From Rhizobium oryzihabitans (GTDB lineage: Bacteria > Pseudomonadota > Alphaproteobacteria > Rhizobiales > Rhizobiaceae), in contig NZ_CP048632.1 of NCBI RefSeq assembly GCF_010669145.1, positions 2,180,001 to 2,244,000 of the forward strand: a stretch of 64,000 bases of DNA, read 5' to 3'. Numbering within the stretch: position 1 is the stretch's first letter; each line of letters begins with the position of its first letter. This document shows, in pieces, positions 28,937 through 40,076 of the stretch. The notes beneath the pieces are model-generated. The model was not told the DNA's origin and did no database searches. It saw nothing but the letters and a program-made list of their open reading frames with translations. Made by a program: the position numbers and the translations under genes.

Positions 28937-29674
28937 ATGACGATCAAGAACGCGATGGTGCTTGCCGCAGGGCTCGGCACGCGGATGCGCCCGATCACGG
29001 ATACGATACCGAAGCCGCTCGTCAAGATCGCCGGCAAGCCGATGATCGACTACGCGCTCGATGCCCTTGTCGAAGCCGGGGCCGAGAGGATCGTCGTCAA
29101 TGTGCATCACCATGCCGAACAGATGATCGCCCACCTTGAAACCCGCTCGGATGCCGAGATCCTGATTTCCGACGAGCGGTCGCAGCTGATGAATTCCGGT
29201 GGCGGGCTTGCCAAGGGCCTGAAACTTCTGGAGCCCGGTCCCGTCTTCGTCATGAACGCCGATCTTTTCTGGATTGGCGAGCAGCTGAATGCCGTCAGCA
29301 ATCTGCGCAAGCTTGCGCAATTCTTCGATGCCACGCACATGGATATGGCGCTGCTCTGCGTCGACATGGACCGCACAACCGGACATAACGGCAAGAGGGA
29401 TTTCAAACTCTCTGCCAGTGGCAAACTGGCGCGTTATCGCGACGGTGATCCGAACCCGGTGGTTTATGCCGGGGCGATCGCCATGGATTCGCGCCTGCTT
29501 GACGATGCGCCGACGGATGCCTTCAATCTTAATATCTATTTTGACCGCGCCATCGAAAAAGACCGGCTTTTCGGGCTCCCACTGGATGGCCACTGGATCA
29601 CCGTCGGCACGCCCGATGCGATAGAAGACGCCGAAAGCATTATCCGGCAATACAGGGAAAAGCGCTCTGCATGA
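28937..29674 (+). CDS. murU: Nucleotidyltransferase, probable MurU (MurNAc-1-phosphate uridylyltransferase)
   Basis: 245-aa sugar-1-phosphate nucleotidyltransferase. The signature LAAGLGTRMRPITDTIPKPL is at the N-terminus and VMNADLFW provides the metal-binding Asp. Following an AmgK-type kinase, it is best read as MurU, making UDP-MurNAc in the cell-wall recycling route that bypasses de novo synthesis (as in Pseudomonas). ATG at 28937, 16 bases after the fusion gene. Its stop overlaps the addB start by 4 bases. It could instead be a generic mannose-1-phosphate guanylyltransferase-like enzyme. Confidence 0.85.
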   Translation: MTIKNAMVLAAGLGTRMRPITDTIPKPLVKIAGKPMIDYALDALVEAGAERIVVNVHHHAEQMIAHLETRSDAEILISDERSQLMNSGGGLAKGLKLLEPGPVFVMNADLFWIGEQLNAVSNLRKLAQFFDATHMDMALLCVDMDRTTGHNGKRDFKLSASGKLARYRDGDPNPVVYAGAIAMDSRLLDDAPTDAFNLNIYFDRAIEKDRLFGLPLDGHWITVGTPDAIEDAESIIRQYREKRSA

Positions 29675-32600
29675 CTTTGACCCACCACGCAAAGCGCGTC
29701 CTGACGATCGCCGCGGGAACACCGTTCCTCAAGACGCTCGCGGAAACGCTGTGTGACGGGACACTGACATCCGGCTATCAATATGACCCGGCCGATCCGC
29801 TTTCGCTCGCCAAGGTGACGATCTATGTGCCGACCCGGCGCTCCGCCCGCGTGCTGCGCTCCGAATTCGTCGATCTTCTGGGTGGCCGATCCGCCATTCT
29901 GCCGCTCATCCGGCCGCTCGGCGAAACGGATGACGACAGCGGCTTCTTCGAAATTGAAAATCCCGAGATCATGGATCTGGCGCCGCCGATCTCCGGCACC
30001 GGCAGGCTGATCGAGCTGGCGCGCCTCATTCTGGCATGGCGCAACAGCCTGCCGGACGCCATCAGGGCGATCCATTCGGATTCACCGCTCGTCGCCCCCG
30101 CCAGTCCCGCCGACGCCATATGGCTGGCGCGTGCGCTTGGCGAGGTGATTGATGCGATGGATACCGAAGAAAAGGAATGGGAAGCTCTTCAGCATCTCGA
30201 TACCGGCGATCACGCCCAATGGTGGCAGCTGACGGCGGATTTCCTGAAGATCGCCAGCATCTTCTGGCCTGCCCGTCTCGCCGAGCTCAACCGCACCTCC
30301 GCAGGCCGGCATCGAAACGGCATCCTGCGGGCGGAGGCCAACCGGCTTGCCAATCTGCCGGATACCGGGCCGATCATCGTTGCGGGCTCCACGGGCTCCA
30401 TTCCGGCGGCAGCTGACCTCATCGCCTCCGTTGCCTCCCTGCCGCAGGGCGTCGTCGTGCTTCCGGGTCTCGATCTTTCGATGCCGGAGGAGCAATGGGA
30501 GGCGATTGCCGAGGACCCCACCGACCCTTCCAGCCGCACCCATTCGCAATATGGGCTTTACATGCTCTTGCAGAAGCTCGGCATCATGCGCGACGATGTC
30601 GTTCAGATCGGCGCTGTCGACAGTGATCTCGAAAAACGCGCGGCGGTGTTTTCAGCGGCACTCGCGCCGGCCAAATCCACCAGCGACTGGAACCGTTGGC
30701 GTGAGGAGAAACCGCCCGGATTTTTCGACGATGCTTTCGCAGCGGCGACCCTGATAGAAGCTGCCAATGAGCGGGAAGAGGCAACCGCAATCGCGGTGGC
30801 GCTGCGGCTGGCGCTCGAAGCGCCGGGTGCCGGGCGCCCGTCTCAGGCAGCGCTGATCACGCCCGACCGAGGACTGGCGCGGCGCGTTGCGACGGAACTG
30901 CAGCGCTTCGGTATCGAAGCCGATGACTCAGCCGGCACGCCATTATCCGCCACGCCACAGGCGGGGCTGACGCAACTGGCGCTGGAAGCGATCCTCAGGC
31001 CCGGAGATCCGGTGCCGGTCATTTCCCTTCTGAAACATCCGCTCAGCCGTTTCGGGCTTTCTGAGGAAGCATTCACGACGGCATCTAAAGGGCTGGAGTT
31101 GATCGCACTCAGAGGCGGCCGCGTCGAAACTGAAATCGGCAATCTGGAGGCGGTTCTCGATGCGCAACTCGTGGCGCAGCGCGATGATCGGCACCCGCCT
31201 GCCTGGCGGCTGGCACTGCCGGAGGGAAGCGTGGAGGCCGCACGCGATCTGGCGCGTCGGATCGCCGTTTCGACAGAGCCGCTCGGTGCTGCATTCGTTC
31301 GACGCGACAGGTCGGGCCGGTCTTTCACGGACAAACTACCGCTTTCCGATTGGGCAGAGCGGACCGGCCGGGTGATCGAAGCCATTTGCGCCGATGAAAA
31401 CAATGATCTTGCCGCGCTCTGGTCCGGCGAGGCAGGCGACAAGCTTTCCGGCCTGTTCGGCGAATTGATGGAAAGCGGCGAAATCCTCGATGCTGACGGT
31501 CCGCAATGGGCCGATATCTTCGCGGCACTGGTGGCCGGCGAATCGATCAAACCGCGATCCATGCGCCATCCACGAATTTTCATCTTCGGCGCGCTCGAAG
31601 CGCGTTTGCAGAGCGTCGACACCGTGGTGATCGGCGGCCTCAACGAAGGGCTTTGGCCGGGCCAGACGGCAAACAATCCGTTTTTATCCCGCAACATGAA
31701 GACCGCGATCGGCCTGGAGCCGCCGGAGAGGCGGATCGGCCAACTGGCGCATGATTTCGAGATGGCGAACGGCACTCGGCAGATTTTTTACAGCCGGGCG
31801 CTCCGGCAAGGTTCGACACCCGCCGTCGCATCGCGCTGGCTGCAGCGATTGCTGGCACTCGGCGGCGAGGATTTCGCCGACCAGCTGAAGAAGCGTGGCG
31901 AGACCTATCGCCACTGGGCGGGTCTGATGGACGCGAGCATCGACCAGGAAGCGGCAAAACGCCCTGCCCCGAAGCCGCCTGCCGAGCTACATCCGAAAAG
32001 CTATTCTTTCAGCGAAGTGGGCAGGCTGCGCCGCGATCCCTATTCGATCTATGCGCGGCGCATCCTGCGGCTCGATCCTCTCCACCCGTTCAATCGCGAC
32101 CCCAACGCGGCCGACCGCGGTACGCTCTATCACGCAATCATCGAACGTTATTCACGCGAGGGACATATTCCGGGCACGCCGGCATCGCTTGAGGCCATGC
32201 AGCGCATTCTGGATGAAAGTTTCGATGCGCAAGATCTTCCCTTGCATGTCGATGTCATCTGGCGCCCGCGATTCGAGGCGGTGGCGCGCGCCTTTATCGA
32301 CTGGGAGAAGGAACGACATCCATCCATCCGCCGCAGCTTCTTCGAAGCCCGCGCCGGACAGGAAATCCCGAGGCGGGCATAAGGCTGACTGGTATCGCCG
32401 ACCGTATCGACATCAAGACCAGCGGTCAGGCGGATATTATCGATTACAAGACGGGGCTCGCGCCGTCAGTCAATCAGGCGCGCGCGCTGCTTGACCCGCA
32501 GCTTGCGCTCGAAGCGGCAGCGCTGATGCGCGGCGCCTTTCGCGAGGCGGGTTCGCACACGCCGGAAAACCTCATCTATGTGCGCCTGCGGCCGGGTGAG

Positions 32601-32855
32601 CGTTTTTTTGCCGACCAGGTGAATAACGAACATTCCAACCGGAGCGGCAAGAAAGCGCCGAAATCGGCAATCGAACTGGCAACCGAATCCATCGACCAGC
32701 TGGCCAAATTCGTGCGTTCGCTGCGTGATGGCGAGAATGGCTTTGCCTCACGGCTGGTGCCGGAGGAGCAGCAATCCTATGGCGGGGAATATGACCACCT
32801 CGCCCGGGTTTCGGAATGGTCGACGGCGGAACCGGGAGACGGCGATGATGATTGA
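29671..32855 (+). pseudogene. addB: addB, double-strand break repair nuclease subunit, frameshifted
   Basis: AddB subunit of the AddAB helicase-nuclease, which processes DNA ends for RecA. The first frame (29671-32382) has YVPTRRSARVLRSEF and the superfamily helicase-like body, then stops early. The continuation is in the next frame and resumes GIRLTGIADRIDI and IIDYKTG, the PD-(D/E)xK nuclease motif, running to TGA at 32855. Restoring one G near 32370 (cccgagg to cccggagg) gives a continuous protein of about 1061 aa, the usual length. As written, the product lacks the nuclease centre. Either a sequencing error or a true lesion; addA next door has a similar defect. Confidence 0.9.
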
Positions 32856-35800
32856 CCCTATCGATCACGGGCCCGCCACGGATACCCCTCAAAGCTGGAT
32901 CGACTGGACGAGCGACCGGCAGCGGCTCGCCTCTGATCCGGCTAGCTCCGCCTGGGTTTCGGCCAATGCTGGATCCGGCAAGACCCATGTTCTGACCCAG
33001 CGCGTCATCCGCCTGCTTCTGGCCGGATGCCGACCCTCCGCGATTTTGTGCCTCACCTATACCAAGGCGGCGGCTTCTGAAATGTCGAGCCGCGTTTTCG
33101 ACCGCCTGGCGGAATGGGCTACATTGCCGGATAATGATCTTAAGGACCGCATTGCCGCCATCGAAGGCAAGGTACCGGATCGCATCAAGCTTGCTGAAGC
33201 GCGGCGGCTGTTCGCCAAGGCGCTCGAAACGCCGGGCGGGCTGAAAATCCAGACGATCCACGCCTTCTGTGAAGCGCTGCTGCATCAGTTCCCGCTGGAG
33301 GCCAATGTCGCCGGCCATTTCTCGGTTCTTGATGACCGTGCCGCAACCACCCTGCTGGCCGAGGCGCGCCGTTCGCTCCTAACGGCTGTTTCGACGGAGG
33401 GAGACACTGATCTCGCGCAGTCTCTCGCCTATGTGCTTGATCTGGCAGATGAAAGCGGGCTTGAATCGCTTCTGACCGCCATCATCGCCAATCGCAGCGC
33501 CCTTCGCGCCTTTTTGATTGAGGCAAAACAGGCTGATGGCATCGATGCCCAATTGCGGCAGGCAATGCAGATTGAAGCGGGTGAAACAGAAGAGACGGCA
33601 GCGGCGGCCTTCTGGCCCCTGCCCGGCCTCTTCGGGCTTTCCCTCGATACATATCTCACGCTTGCTGACGAAGTGGGCGGATCGCGCGTCATCGACGTCG
33701 CTTATGCCCTGCGGGAAGCGAAACGGCAGACGGATTCCGTGCGGCGCATGGAATTCATCGAGGCCGCGCTGTTGACGGCCAAGGGCGAGAAAAAATCCGA
33801 TGCCTATGTCATCAACAAAGGCATGCAGAAATCGGCACCTGATCTCCTCGACGCACTGACGCTTGCGCGGGACCATGTCGTTGCCTGCCGCAACCGCTAT
33901 CGTCTGGTGCGGATGCTGGAGGCGACGAAATGTGCGCTTGTTCTGGCCGAGCGGTTGATCGGCGATTTCGAGGATCTGAAAAAGCAGCGAAGCCAGCTCG
34001 ATTTCGAAGACCTGATCGAACGCGCCGCCAACCTCCTCAACCGCGATACGGCGGGTGCCTGGGTGCATTACAAGCTGGACCAGGGCATAGACCATATTCT
34101 CGTCGATGAGGCGCAGGATACGAGCCCGGTGCAATGGTCGATCATCCAGTCGCTGGCGGCGGATTTCTTCACCGGCGAGAGTGCCCGCCTAGGCCGGCGC
34201 ACGCTTTTTGCAGTGGGTGACGAAAAGCAGTCGATCTATTCGTTTCAGGGCGCAAGGCCGGAGCGGTTCTCCCAGGAGCGCGACGAGACAAAAAGACGCG
34301 TCGATTCGGTCGAGCAGGCGTTTCACCGCATCCGCCTGCCACTGTCCTTCCGTTCCACGGAAGATGTGCTGGCCGCCGTCGATCAGGTCTTTTCCGACCC
34401 CAAAAATGCCAGTGGCCTCAGCGCCGATAACGAGCCTGTCGAACACCGTTCCAACCGCGCCGGCCACCCGGCACGGTGGAAGTCTGGGATATGGTTGCGC
34501 CGGAAACCGCCGAGGACGAAGAGGACTGGACAGCACCTTTCGATGCACTTCGGGAAAGCGCGCCGGCCACCATCGTTGCCCGCCGGATCGCCGCGCGCAT
34601 CGCCGGGATGATCGGGACCCAGACCATCATCGAAAAGGGCGTGGAACGCGCCGTCGAACCGGGCGACATTCTGGTCTTGGTCAGAAAACGCCACGCCTTC
34701 GTCAACGCGCTGACGCGCGAGCTGAAACGACGCAAGAACATTCCCGTTGCCGGTGCCGACCGTCTTCGCCTGACCGACCACATCGCCGTCCAGGATCTTC
34801 TGGCGCTTGGCCGTTTTGTCGTGCTGCCCGAGGATGATCTTTCGCTGGCAGCACTTTTGAAAAGCCCTATTTTCAATCTCACCGAAGATGATGTTTTCGA
34901 TGCGGCTGCCTCGCGATCCGATATGGAGAGCGTGTGGCAGAGATTGCAGACACTTTCGCAGGATGAGAGCAGCCGCTTTTCCGCAGTGGTCAGCAAACTC
35001 AAAAACTTCATCGCGCTTTCAAAAACGGCAACCGTGCATGATTTCTTTGCCGCGGTTCTGACCCTGCATGACGGTCGCAAGAAGTTCCTGGGCCGTCTCG
35101 GCAACGAGGCGAGCGATGTTCTGGACGAGTTCCTGTCCTTTGCGCTTGACCATGAGAGGACAGGCCTGCCCGGCCTGCAGGCCTTCCTTTCCGTTCTGGA
35201 AACGGATTCGCCGGAGGTGAAGCGCGAACAGGACAAGGATCGCGGCGAAGTGCGCATCATGACCGTGCATGCCTCCAAGGGTCTTGAAGCGCCGGTTGTT
35301 TTCGTCGTTGATGGCGGATCAAAAGCCTTCAACCACAGCCATGTGCCGAAACTGCGCTTCGTGGAAGCGGACGGCGACGCCTTCCCCGTCTGGCTGCCAG
35401 GCAGCGGTTTTTCCAATCATCTCATTCGCGCTGACGAGGACCGCCTGAAGACGGCCGCCGAAGATGAATATCGCCGGCTGCTTTATGTAGCGATGACACG
35501 CGCTGCCGATCATCTGGTCGTTTGTGGTTATCGCGGCCAGAGGGAAAATCCAGAATGCTGGCATGCCATCGTCAAGGCAGCACTTGCCGACAATGAAAAA
35601 CACTCGCAGCCGCAACTGTTTGCGGCCGACGGCGAGGAATGGCAGGGGCTGGTCTGGCGCAAGTCCGAGGCCCGCCCGACACCCGCCCCGCAAAGACTGA
35701 CCGAACCGCAGCAGCAGGAAGAATATGCCCTTCCGGCGGGACTTCTCGGCCCCTTGCCTGCCCTACCCTCCCTGCCGAGACCGCTCAGCCCTTCCGGCGC

Positions 35801-36401
35801 GGGCACCATCATCGATGACGGCGCGGACGATCTGGCCGTTCGTTCACCGCTGTTCGGCGAAAAAGCCGATGCATCCTCACTGGCGCTGCAACGCGGCCGG
35901 CTGGTGCATCGCATGCTGCAGGCCCTTCCGGATTTTACCGAGAGTGAGCGGGAAGAGGCGGCCCGCCGCTATGCGGAACGCGCTGCCCGTTTCTGGCCGC
36001 CCAATGAACGCGAACACCTGATACGGGCCGTCCTGCGGGTGATGTCCGAACCGGCGGTGCAGCCGGCATTTTCAGCCAACAGTCGTGCGGAAGTTTCCAT
36101 CATGGGAACCATGACGATCGGCAGGCAGCAATATGCTGTTTCAGGCCGTATAGACCGGCTGGCGGTGGATGGCGACCGCGTCATTCTGGTCGATTACAAG
36201 ACGAACCGCGTTCCGCCGCGTGAGGCGCGCGAAATACCCTTTTCCCACACGGCGCAGCTTGCGATTTATCGGGAAATTCTCGCACCGCTTTATCCCGGCA
36301 AGAAATTCGTCTGCGCGCTGATCTACACGGAAAATGCCGCTTTTGTGACAGTTGACGACGATGCGATGAAGCAGGCCCTTGCCGCAATAAAGACAAAGTG
36401 A
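32845..36401 (+). pseudogene. addA: addA, double-strand break repair helicase subunit, frameshifted
   Basis: UvrD-like helicase-nuclease subunit of AddAB. The first frame starts at ATG 32845 (overlapping addB by 11 bases) with Walker A VSANAGSGKTHVL, LTYTKAAASEM, QTIHAFCEALL, ILVDEAQDTSPVQW and FAVGDEKQSIYSFQGA, then loses frame. The second part, readable from about 34470 to 36401, has TVHASKGLEAPVVF, LLYVAMTRAADHLVV and the nuclease motif VSGRIDRLAVDG, ILVDYKTNR. Adding one C in the ccc run at 34467-34469 restores HPGTVEVWDMV and a protein of about 1185 aa, normal for AddA. Same caution as for addB: error or real decay. Confidence 0.9.
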
Positions 36402-36477
36402 GATACCGGGGCATTGAAATTTCGCCGCGCCCGCATCACATCATAGCGGAAAAGTTTAGCTGAAAGGAGAGCCAGAT

Positions 36478-36798
36478 ATGGCTACCGTAAAAGTCGATGC
36501 CGCCAACTTCCAGTCCGAAGTCCTCGAATCCGCCGAACCAGTCGTGGTGGATTTCTGGGCCGAATGGTGTGGCCCTTGCAAGATGATCGCCCCGAGCCTT
36601 GAAGAGATTTCTTCGGAGCTTGCCGGCAAGGTCAAGGTTGCAAAGCTCAACATCGACGAGAACCCGGAACTGGCCGCCAAGTTCGGCGTTCGCTCGATTC
36701 CGACGCTCGCCATTTTCAAGGGCGGCGAAGTGGCCGATATCAAGGTTGGTGCTGCTCCCAAGACAGCGCTTTCCGCCTGGATTTCCGGCGCCGCATAA
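36478..36798 (+). CDS. trxA: Thioredoxin
   Basis: 106-aa cytoplasmic thioredoxin. Active site [14 protein letters not shown] with both Cys, cis-Pro in [13 protein letters not shown] at 36478 with aaaggagag directly upstream, a strong ribosome site. It ends the divL-to-trxA run of rightward genes, 76 bases after addA, and is closed by a terminator. Confidence 0.97.
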   Translation: MATVKVDAANFQSEVLESAEPVVVDFWAEWCGPCKMIAPSLEEISSELAGKVKVAKLNIDENPELAAKFGVRSIPTLAIFKGGEVADIKVGAAPKTALSAWISGAA

Positions 36799-36818
36799 GC
36801 GATTTTTGATGGAATAAG

Positions 36819-36848
36819 AAAAGCCCGGCAGCGATGCCGGGCTTTTTT
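36819..36848. terminator. Bidirectional terminator between trxA and folC
   Basis: Stem aaaagcccggc/gccgggctttt with loop agcgat and T-run, between convergent trxA and folC stops; the last bases touch the folC stop. Confidence 0.92.
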
Positions 36849-38190
36849 ATTGGGGAATGGTGCCATTCAAGGCAAGCGCATTTCCGGCAAGGTAAAGCGA
36901 ACCGCCGATCAGGATACGCGGCGCCGGCCCTTCGGGATCGAAGCGGCGTGACAATTCGTCCAGCGCTTCGGTAAGGGAAGATGTAGGCGCTGCCACCAGA
37001 CCGGCATCAAAGGCCGCATGGGCAAGTACAACGGGGTCGATCGCCGCATCGGTACCGCCGATCGGTACGGTGAAGACATATTCGGCGATATCCGCAAAAG
37101 CCTTGAAATAGCCCACTGGATCCTTGGTATTGATCATGCCCGCAATGATGAACAGCGGACGTGGCGTCTTGTCCTCAAACCCCGCCATGGCTTCAGCGAT
37201 AACTTCGCCGGCACCCGGGTTGTGGCCGCCATCGATCCAGATCTCCGCATCCTTCGGGGCCATGTCGGCGATTTTGCCGGTCAGGACGCGCTGAAGACGG
37301 CCGGGCCACTCCACTGTCGTCATGGCCTTTTCGATCATCCGCTCCGTCACCTCGAAACCGGCCGCCTTGACGGCGCGGATCGCGGCAGCGGCATTGGCAA
37401 GCTGGTGGCGGCCGGGGAGCCGCGGCAGCGGCGCATCGGTCAGGCCGAATTCATCCTGATAGACCATGCGGCCAAATTCTTCATGGGCGGAAAAATCCTG
37501 TCCATAGACCGATACAGGGCAACCGAGACGCTCCGCCGTGGCAACAAGCGTTTCCAGCGCCGCATCATATTCCTGATGGCCGATGACGACTGGAGAACCC
37601 GATTTCATGATGCCGGCCTTTTCAGCGGCAATCAGTTCCACCCGATCTCCAAGATAGGCCTGATGATCGAGTGATATCGGCATGATAACGCAAACGGCCG
37701 GGTTGTTGATCACATTGGTCGCATCGAAGCGCCCGCCAAGCCCAACTTCGACGACAGCGGCGTCAGCGGGCTGCTCCGCAAAAAGCACGAACATCGCGGC
37801 GGTCAGGATTTCGAAAACCGTTATCATCTGGCCTCCATTGGCAGCCTCAATACGGCGCAGCGCATCCGCAAAGACGGCATCCTCGACATAACGGCCCTTC
37901 TCGCCGGAAACGCCGATCCGATAACGTTCGTGCCAGTTCACGAGATGTGGAGAGGTGTGCACGTGGACGGAAAGGCCCGCCGCCTCCAATAATGCGCGGC
38001 AGAAGGCCGTAACCGAACCCTTGCCGTTAGTGCCTGCGACATGAATGACCGGTGGGAGTCTTTTCTGAGGGCTACCCAATTTTTCGAGAAGACGGGAAAT
38101 TCTATCCAGCGAAAGATCAAACCCCTTGGGGTGGAGCTGCATCAGCTCTTCGATGATCTGTTCGGCCTCGCCGATTGCGGGCTTCGTCAT
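36847..38190 (-). CDS. folC: Dihydrofolate/folylpolyglutamate synthase
   Basis: Adds glutamate to dihydropteroate and folates. Mur-ligase-type ATP site VIHVAGTNGKGSVTAF, then HTSPHLVNWHERYR, VEVGLGGRFDATN, EKAGIMK and IDGGHNPGAGE. The start is uncertain: ATG at 38190 (MTKPAIGEAEQ, 447 aa) is used because FolC proteins begin near this point. In-frame ATGs at 38226 and 38259 would add 12 or 23 residues. Last gene of the leftward trpF-trpB-trpA-accD-folC operon, a classic proteobacterial linkage. Confidence 0.95.
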   Translation of the reverse strand: MTKPAIGEAEQIIEELMQLHPKGFDLSLDRISRLLEKLGSPQKRLPPVIHVAGTNGKGSVTAFCRALLEAAGLSVHVHTSPHLVNWHERYRIGVSGEKGRYVEDAVFADALRRIEAANGGQMITVFEILTAAMFVLFAEQPADAAVVEVGLGGRFDATNVINNPAVCVIMPISLDHQAYLGDRVELIAAEKAGIMKSGSPVVIGHQEYDAALETLVATAERLGCPVSVYGQDFSAHEEFGRMVYQDEFGLTDAPLPRLPGRHQLANAAAAIRAVKAAGFEVTERMIEKAMTTVEWPGRLQRVLTGKIADMAPKDAEIWIDGGHNPGAGEVIAEAMAGFEDKTPRPLFIIAGMINTKDPVGYFKAFADIAEYVFTVPIGGTDAAIDPVVLAHAAFDAGLVAAPTSSLTEALDELSRRFDPEGPAPRILIGGSLYLAGNALALNGTIPQ

Positions 38191-38269
38191 GTCTTCTGTC
38201 CGCCTTTCAGGCGTTGTCTTGGCCATTTTGTCCGCCGCATCAGAAATGAAATCATGCAACGTATAACAT

Positions 38270-38299
38270 CACCCGAAGGCGATTTGCCGCCTTCGGGTG
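38270..38299. repeat. 12-bp perfect hairpin between accD and folC
   Basis: Arms cacccgaaggcg and cgccttcgggtg, loop atttgc. In the leftward transcript no T-run follows, so it is unlikely to be a full terminator; it may stabilise or process the accD end of the polycistronic mRNA. On the plus strand an atattttt tract follows, but no plus-strand gene ends here. Confidence 0.7.
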
Positions 38300-38311
38300 A
38301 GATATTTTTCG

Positions 38312-39205
38312 TCAGGCCGAAGCCGCAAGCGGAACGACCGCATTTGCTTCCGCCGGCGCTTTCGTCATGATCTTGAGAAGGCTGGCCAGCGTATCGGGGA
38401 TCTCGCGGCGGTCGATCACCATGTCGACCATACCGTGCTCGAACAGGTATTCCGATGTCTGAAAGCCCTCAGGAAGCTTTTCGCGAATGGTCTGCTCGAT
38501 CACGCGCTTGCCCGCAAAGCAGATTTCGGCACCGGGCTCGGCGATATGCACATCACCCAGCATGGCGTAGGAAGCCGTGACACCACCCGTCGTCGGGTTC
38601 GTAAGAACCACGATGTAAGGCATGCCCGCCTCTTTCAGCATGTTCACCGCAACCGTGGTGCGCGGCAGCTGCATCAGGGAGAGAATGCCTTCCTGCATGC
38701 GAGCGCCGCCGGAGGCCGGGAACATGACGAGCGGGCAACGCTCGGAAATGGCGCGCTCGAATGCCTTGACGATGGCTTCGCCCGCCGCAATGCCGAGAGA
38801 ACCGCCCATGAACTGGAATTCATGCACGACGGCGACGATCTTCAGTCCCTTCAAAAGACCAACGCCGGCAAGGATCGTATCTTCCTGCTCGGTCTTCGTG
38901 CGGCTGTCGCGCAGGCGATCGGTGTATTTCTTGGAATCGCGGAACTTCAGCGGATCCTGCGCCACCTTGGGCTGCGGCAAGGCCTCATACACGCCGCCAT
39001 CAAAAAGATCGACGAGACGTGCCTTTGCCGGCATCTTCATGTGGTAACCGGAAGCCGGGATGACCCACTTGTTATCCTCGAGGTCCTTGTGGAAGACCAT
39101 CTCGCCCGTTTCCGGGCACTTGATCCACAGGTTCTCCGGAACCTCCGGGCGGCGGCCAAGCATGGAATTGATCCGGGGCCGTACGTAATTGGTGATCCAG
39201 TTCAA
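38312..39205 (-). CDS. accD: Acetyl-CoA carboxylase carboxyltransferase subunit beta
   Basis: Beta subunit of the carboxyltransferase that makes malonyl-CoA. 297 aa. Start codon is TTG at 39205 ([10 protein letters not shown]) behind an aggag ribosome site. Crotonase-fold blocks [30 protein letters not shown] and [18 protein letters not shown] are present. Odd point: the N-terminal zinc ribbon of E. coli AccD needs four Cys, but here only the first (IKCPETGE) remains and the later pair is replaced ([10 protein letters not shown]). I recall the same in other rhizobial AccD. Confidence 0.96.
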   Translation of the reverse strand: MNWITNYVRPRINSMLGRRPEVPENLWIKCPETGEMVFHKDLEDNKWVIPASGYHMKMPAKARLVDLFDGGVYEALPQPKVAQDPLKFRDSKKYTDRLRDSRTKTEQEDTILAGVGLLKGLKIVAVVHEFQFMGGSLGIAAGEAIVKAFERAISERCPLVMFPASGGARMQEGILSLMQLPRTTVAVNMLKEAGMPYIVVLTNPTTGGVTASYAMLGDVHIAEPGAEICFAGKRVIEQTIREKLPEGFQTSEYLFEHGMVDMVIDRREIPDTLASLLKIMTKAPAEANAVVPLAASA

Positions 39206-39232
39206 CTGACTACTCCTGACTGGGCCGCGCGA

Positions 39233-40072
39233 TTATTCCGCAGCGGCAAGGCGCGACGCGCGCACGCCCGTTGAAAGTCCTTTTACCAGCGTCGTGACGG
39301 CCGGCACGGTATCGGCGGTCGCCTGTCCGTCCTTGGTCAGGCTGCCCGCAATCTGGTTGACAATGGCCGAACCGACCACCACGCCATCCGCCACGGCACC
39401 GATCGCTTTGGCATGATCGGCCGTCTTGACACCGAAACCGACGCACACTGGCAGTTCCGTATGCGCCTTGATACGACCGACAGCGCCCGAGATCAACGAG
39501 GGATCGGGAAGTGCGGAGCCGGTAATACCGTTCATCGAGACGTAATAAACGAAACCTGAGGTATTTTTAAGAACGGCAGGCAGGCGCTTGCCATCCGTCG
39601 TCGGCGTGGCAAGACGGATGAAATTGATGCCGCGCGCCAGGGCAGGCACGCAGAGCTCATCATCCATTTCCGGCGGCAGATCGACCACGATCAGGCCATC
39701 GACACCGGCCGCCAACGCATCATCCAGAAACCTGTCGACACCGTAGATATAGATCGGATTGTAATATCCCATCATCACGATCGGGGTCGCATCATCACCC
39801 TTCCGGAACTCGCGGGCGAGATCGAGTGTGGTTTTCAGCGTCTGGCCACCTTTCAGCGCGCGCTGTCCCGCCAGCTGGATCGCCGGGCCGTCCGCCATCG
39901 GGTCGGAAAACGGCATTCCAAGCTCGATAACATCGGCGCCTGCTTCCGGCAGGGCCTTCATGATGCCGAGCGAGGTTTCGAAATCCGGGTCGCCGCCCAT
40001 GAAATAGGTGATCAGGGCCGGGCGATTTTCCGCCCGCAGATCGGCGAAGCGCTTGTCCATACGTGCAGTCAT
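39233..40072 (-). CDS. trpA: Tryptophan synthase alpha chain
   Basis: Cleaves indole-3-glycerol phosphate to indole, channelled to TrpB. 279 aa. [17 protein letters not shown] has the catalytic Glu, and [13 protein letters not shown] the catalytic Asp region; phosphate site [11 protein letters not shown]. Start set at ATG 40072 ([12 protein letters not shown]), 4 bases after the trpB stop. A second ATG at 40060 is possible. Confidence 0.97.
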   Translation of the reverse strand: MTARMDKRFADLRAENRPALITYFMGGDPDFETSLGIMKALPEAGADVIELGMPFSDPMADGPAIQLAGQRALKGGQTLKTTLDLAREFRKGDDATPIVMMGYYNPIYIYGVDRFLDDALAAGVDGLIVVDLPPEMDDELCVPALARGINFIRLATPTTDGKRLPAVLKNTSGFVYYVSMNGITGSALPDPSLISGAVGRIKAHTELPVCVGFGVKTADHAKAIGAVADGVVVGSAIVNQIAGSLTKDGQATADTVPAVTTLVKGLSTGVRASRLAAAE

Positions 40073-40076
40073 GATC

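Noticed and set aside
34476..36401. Independent gene starting at ATG 34476
   Set aside because: It is the C-terminal half of AddA in a shifted frame; the sequence joins smoothly after one base is restored.
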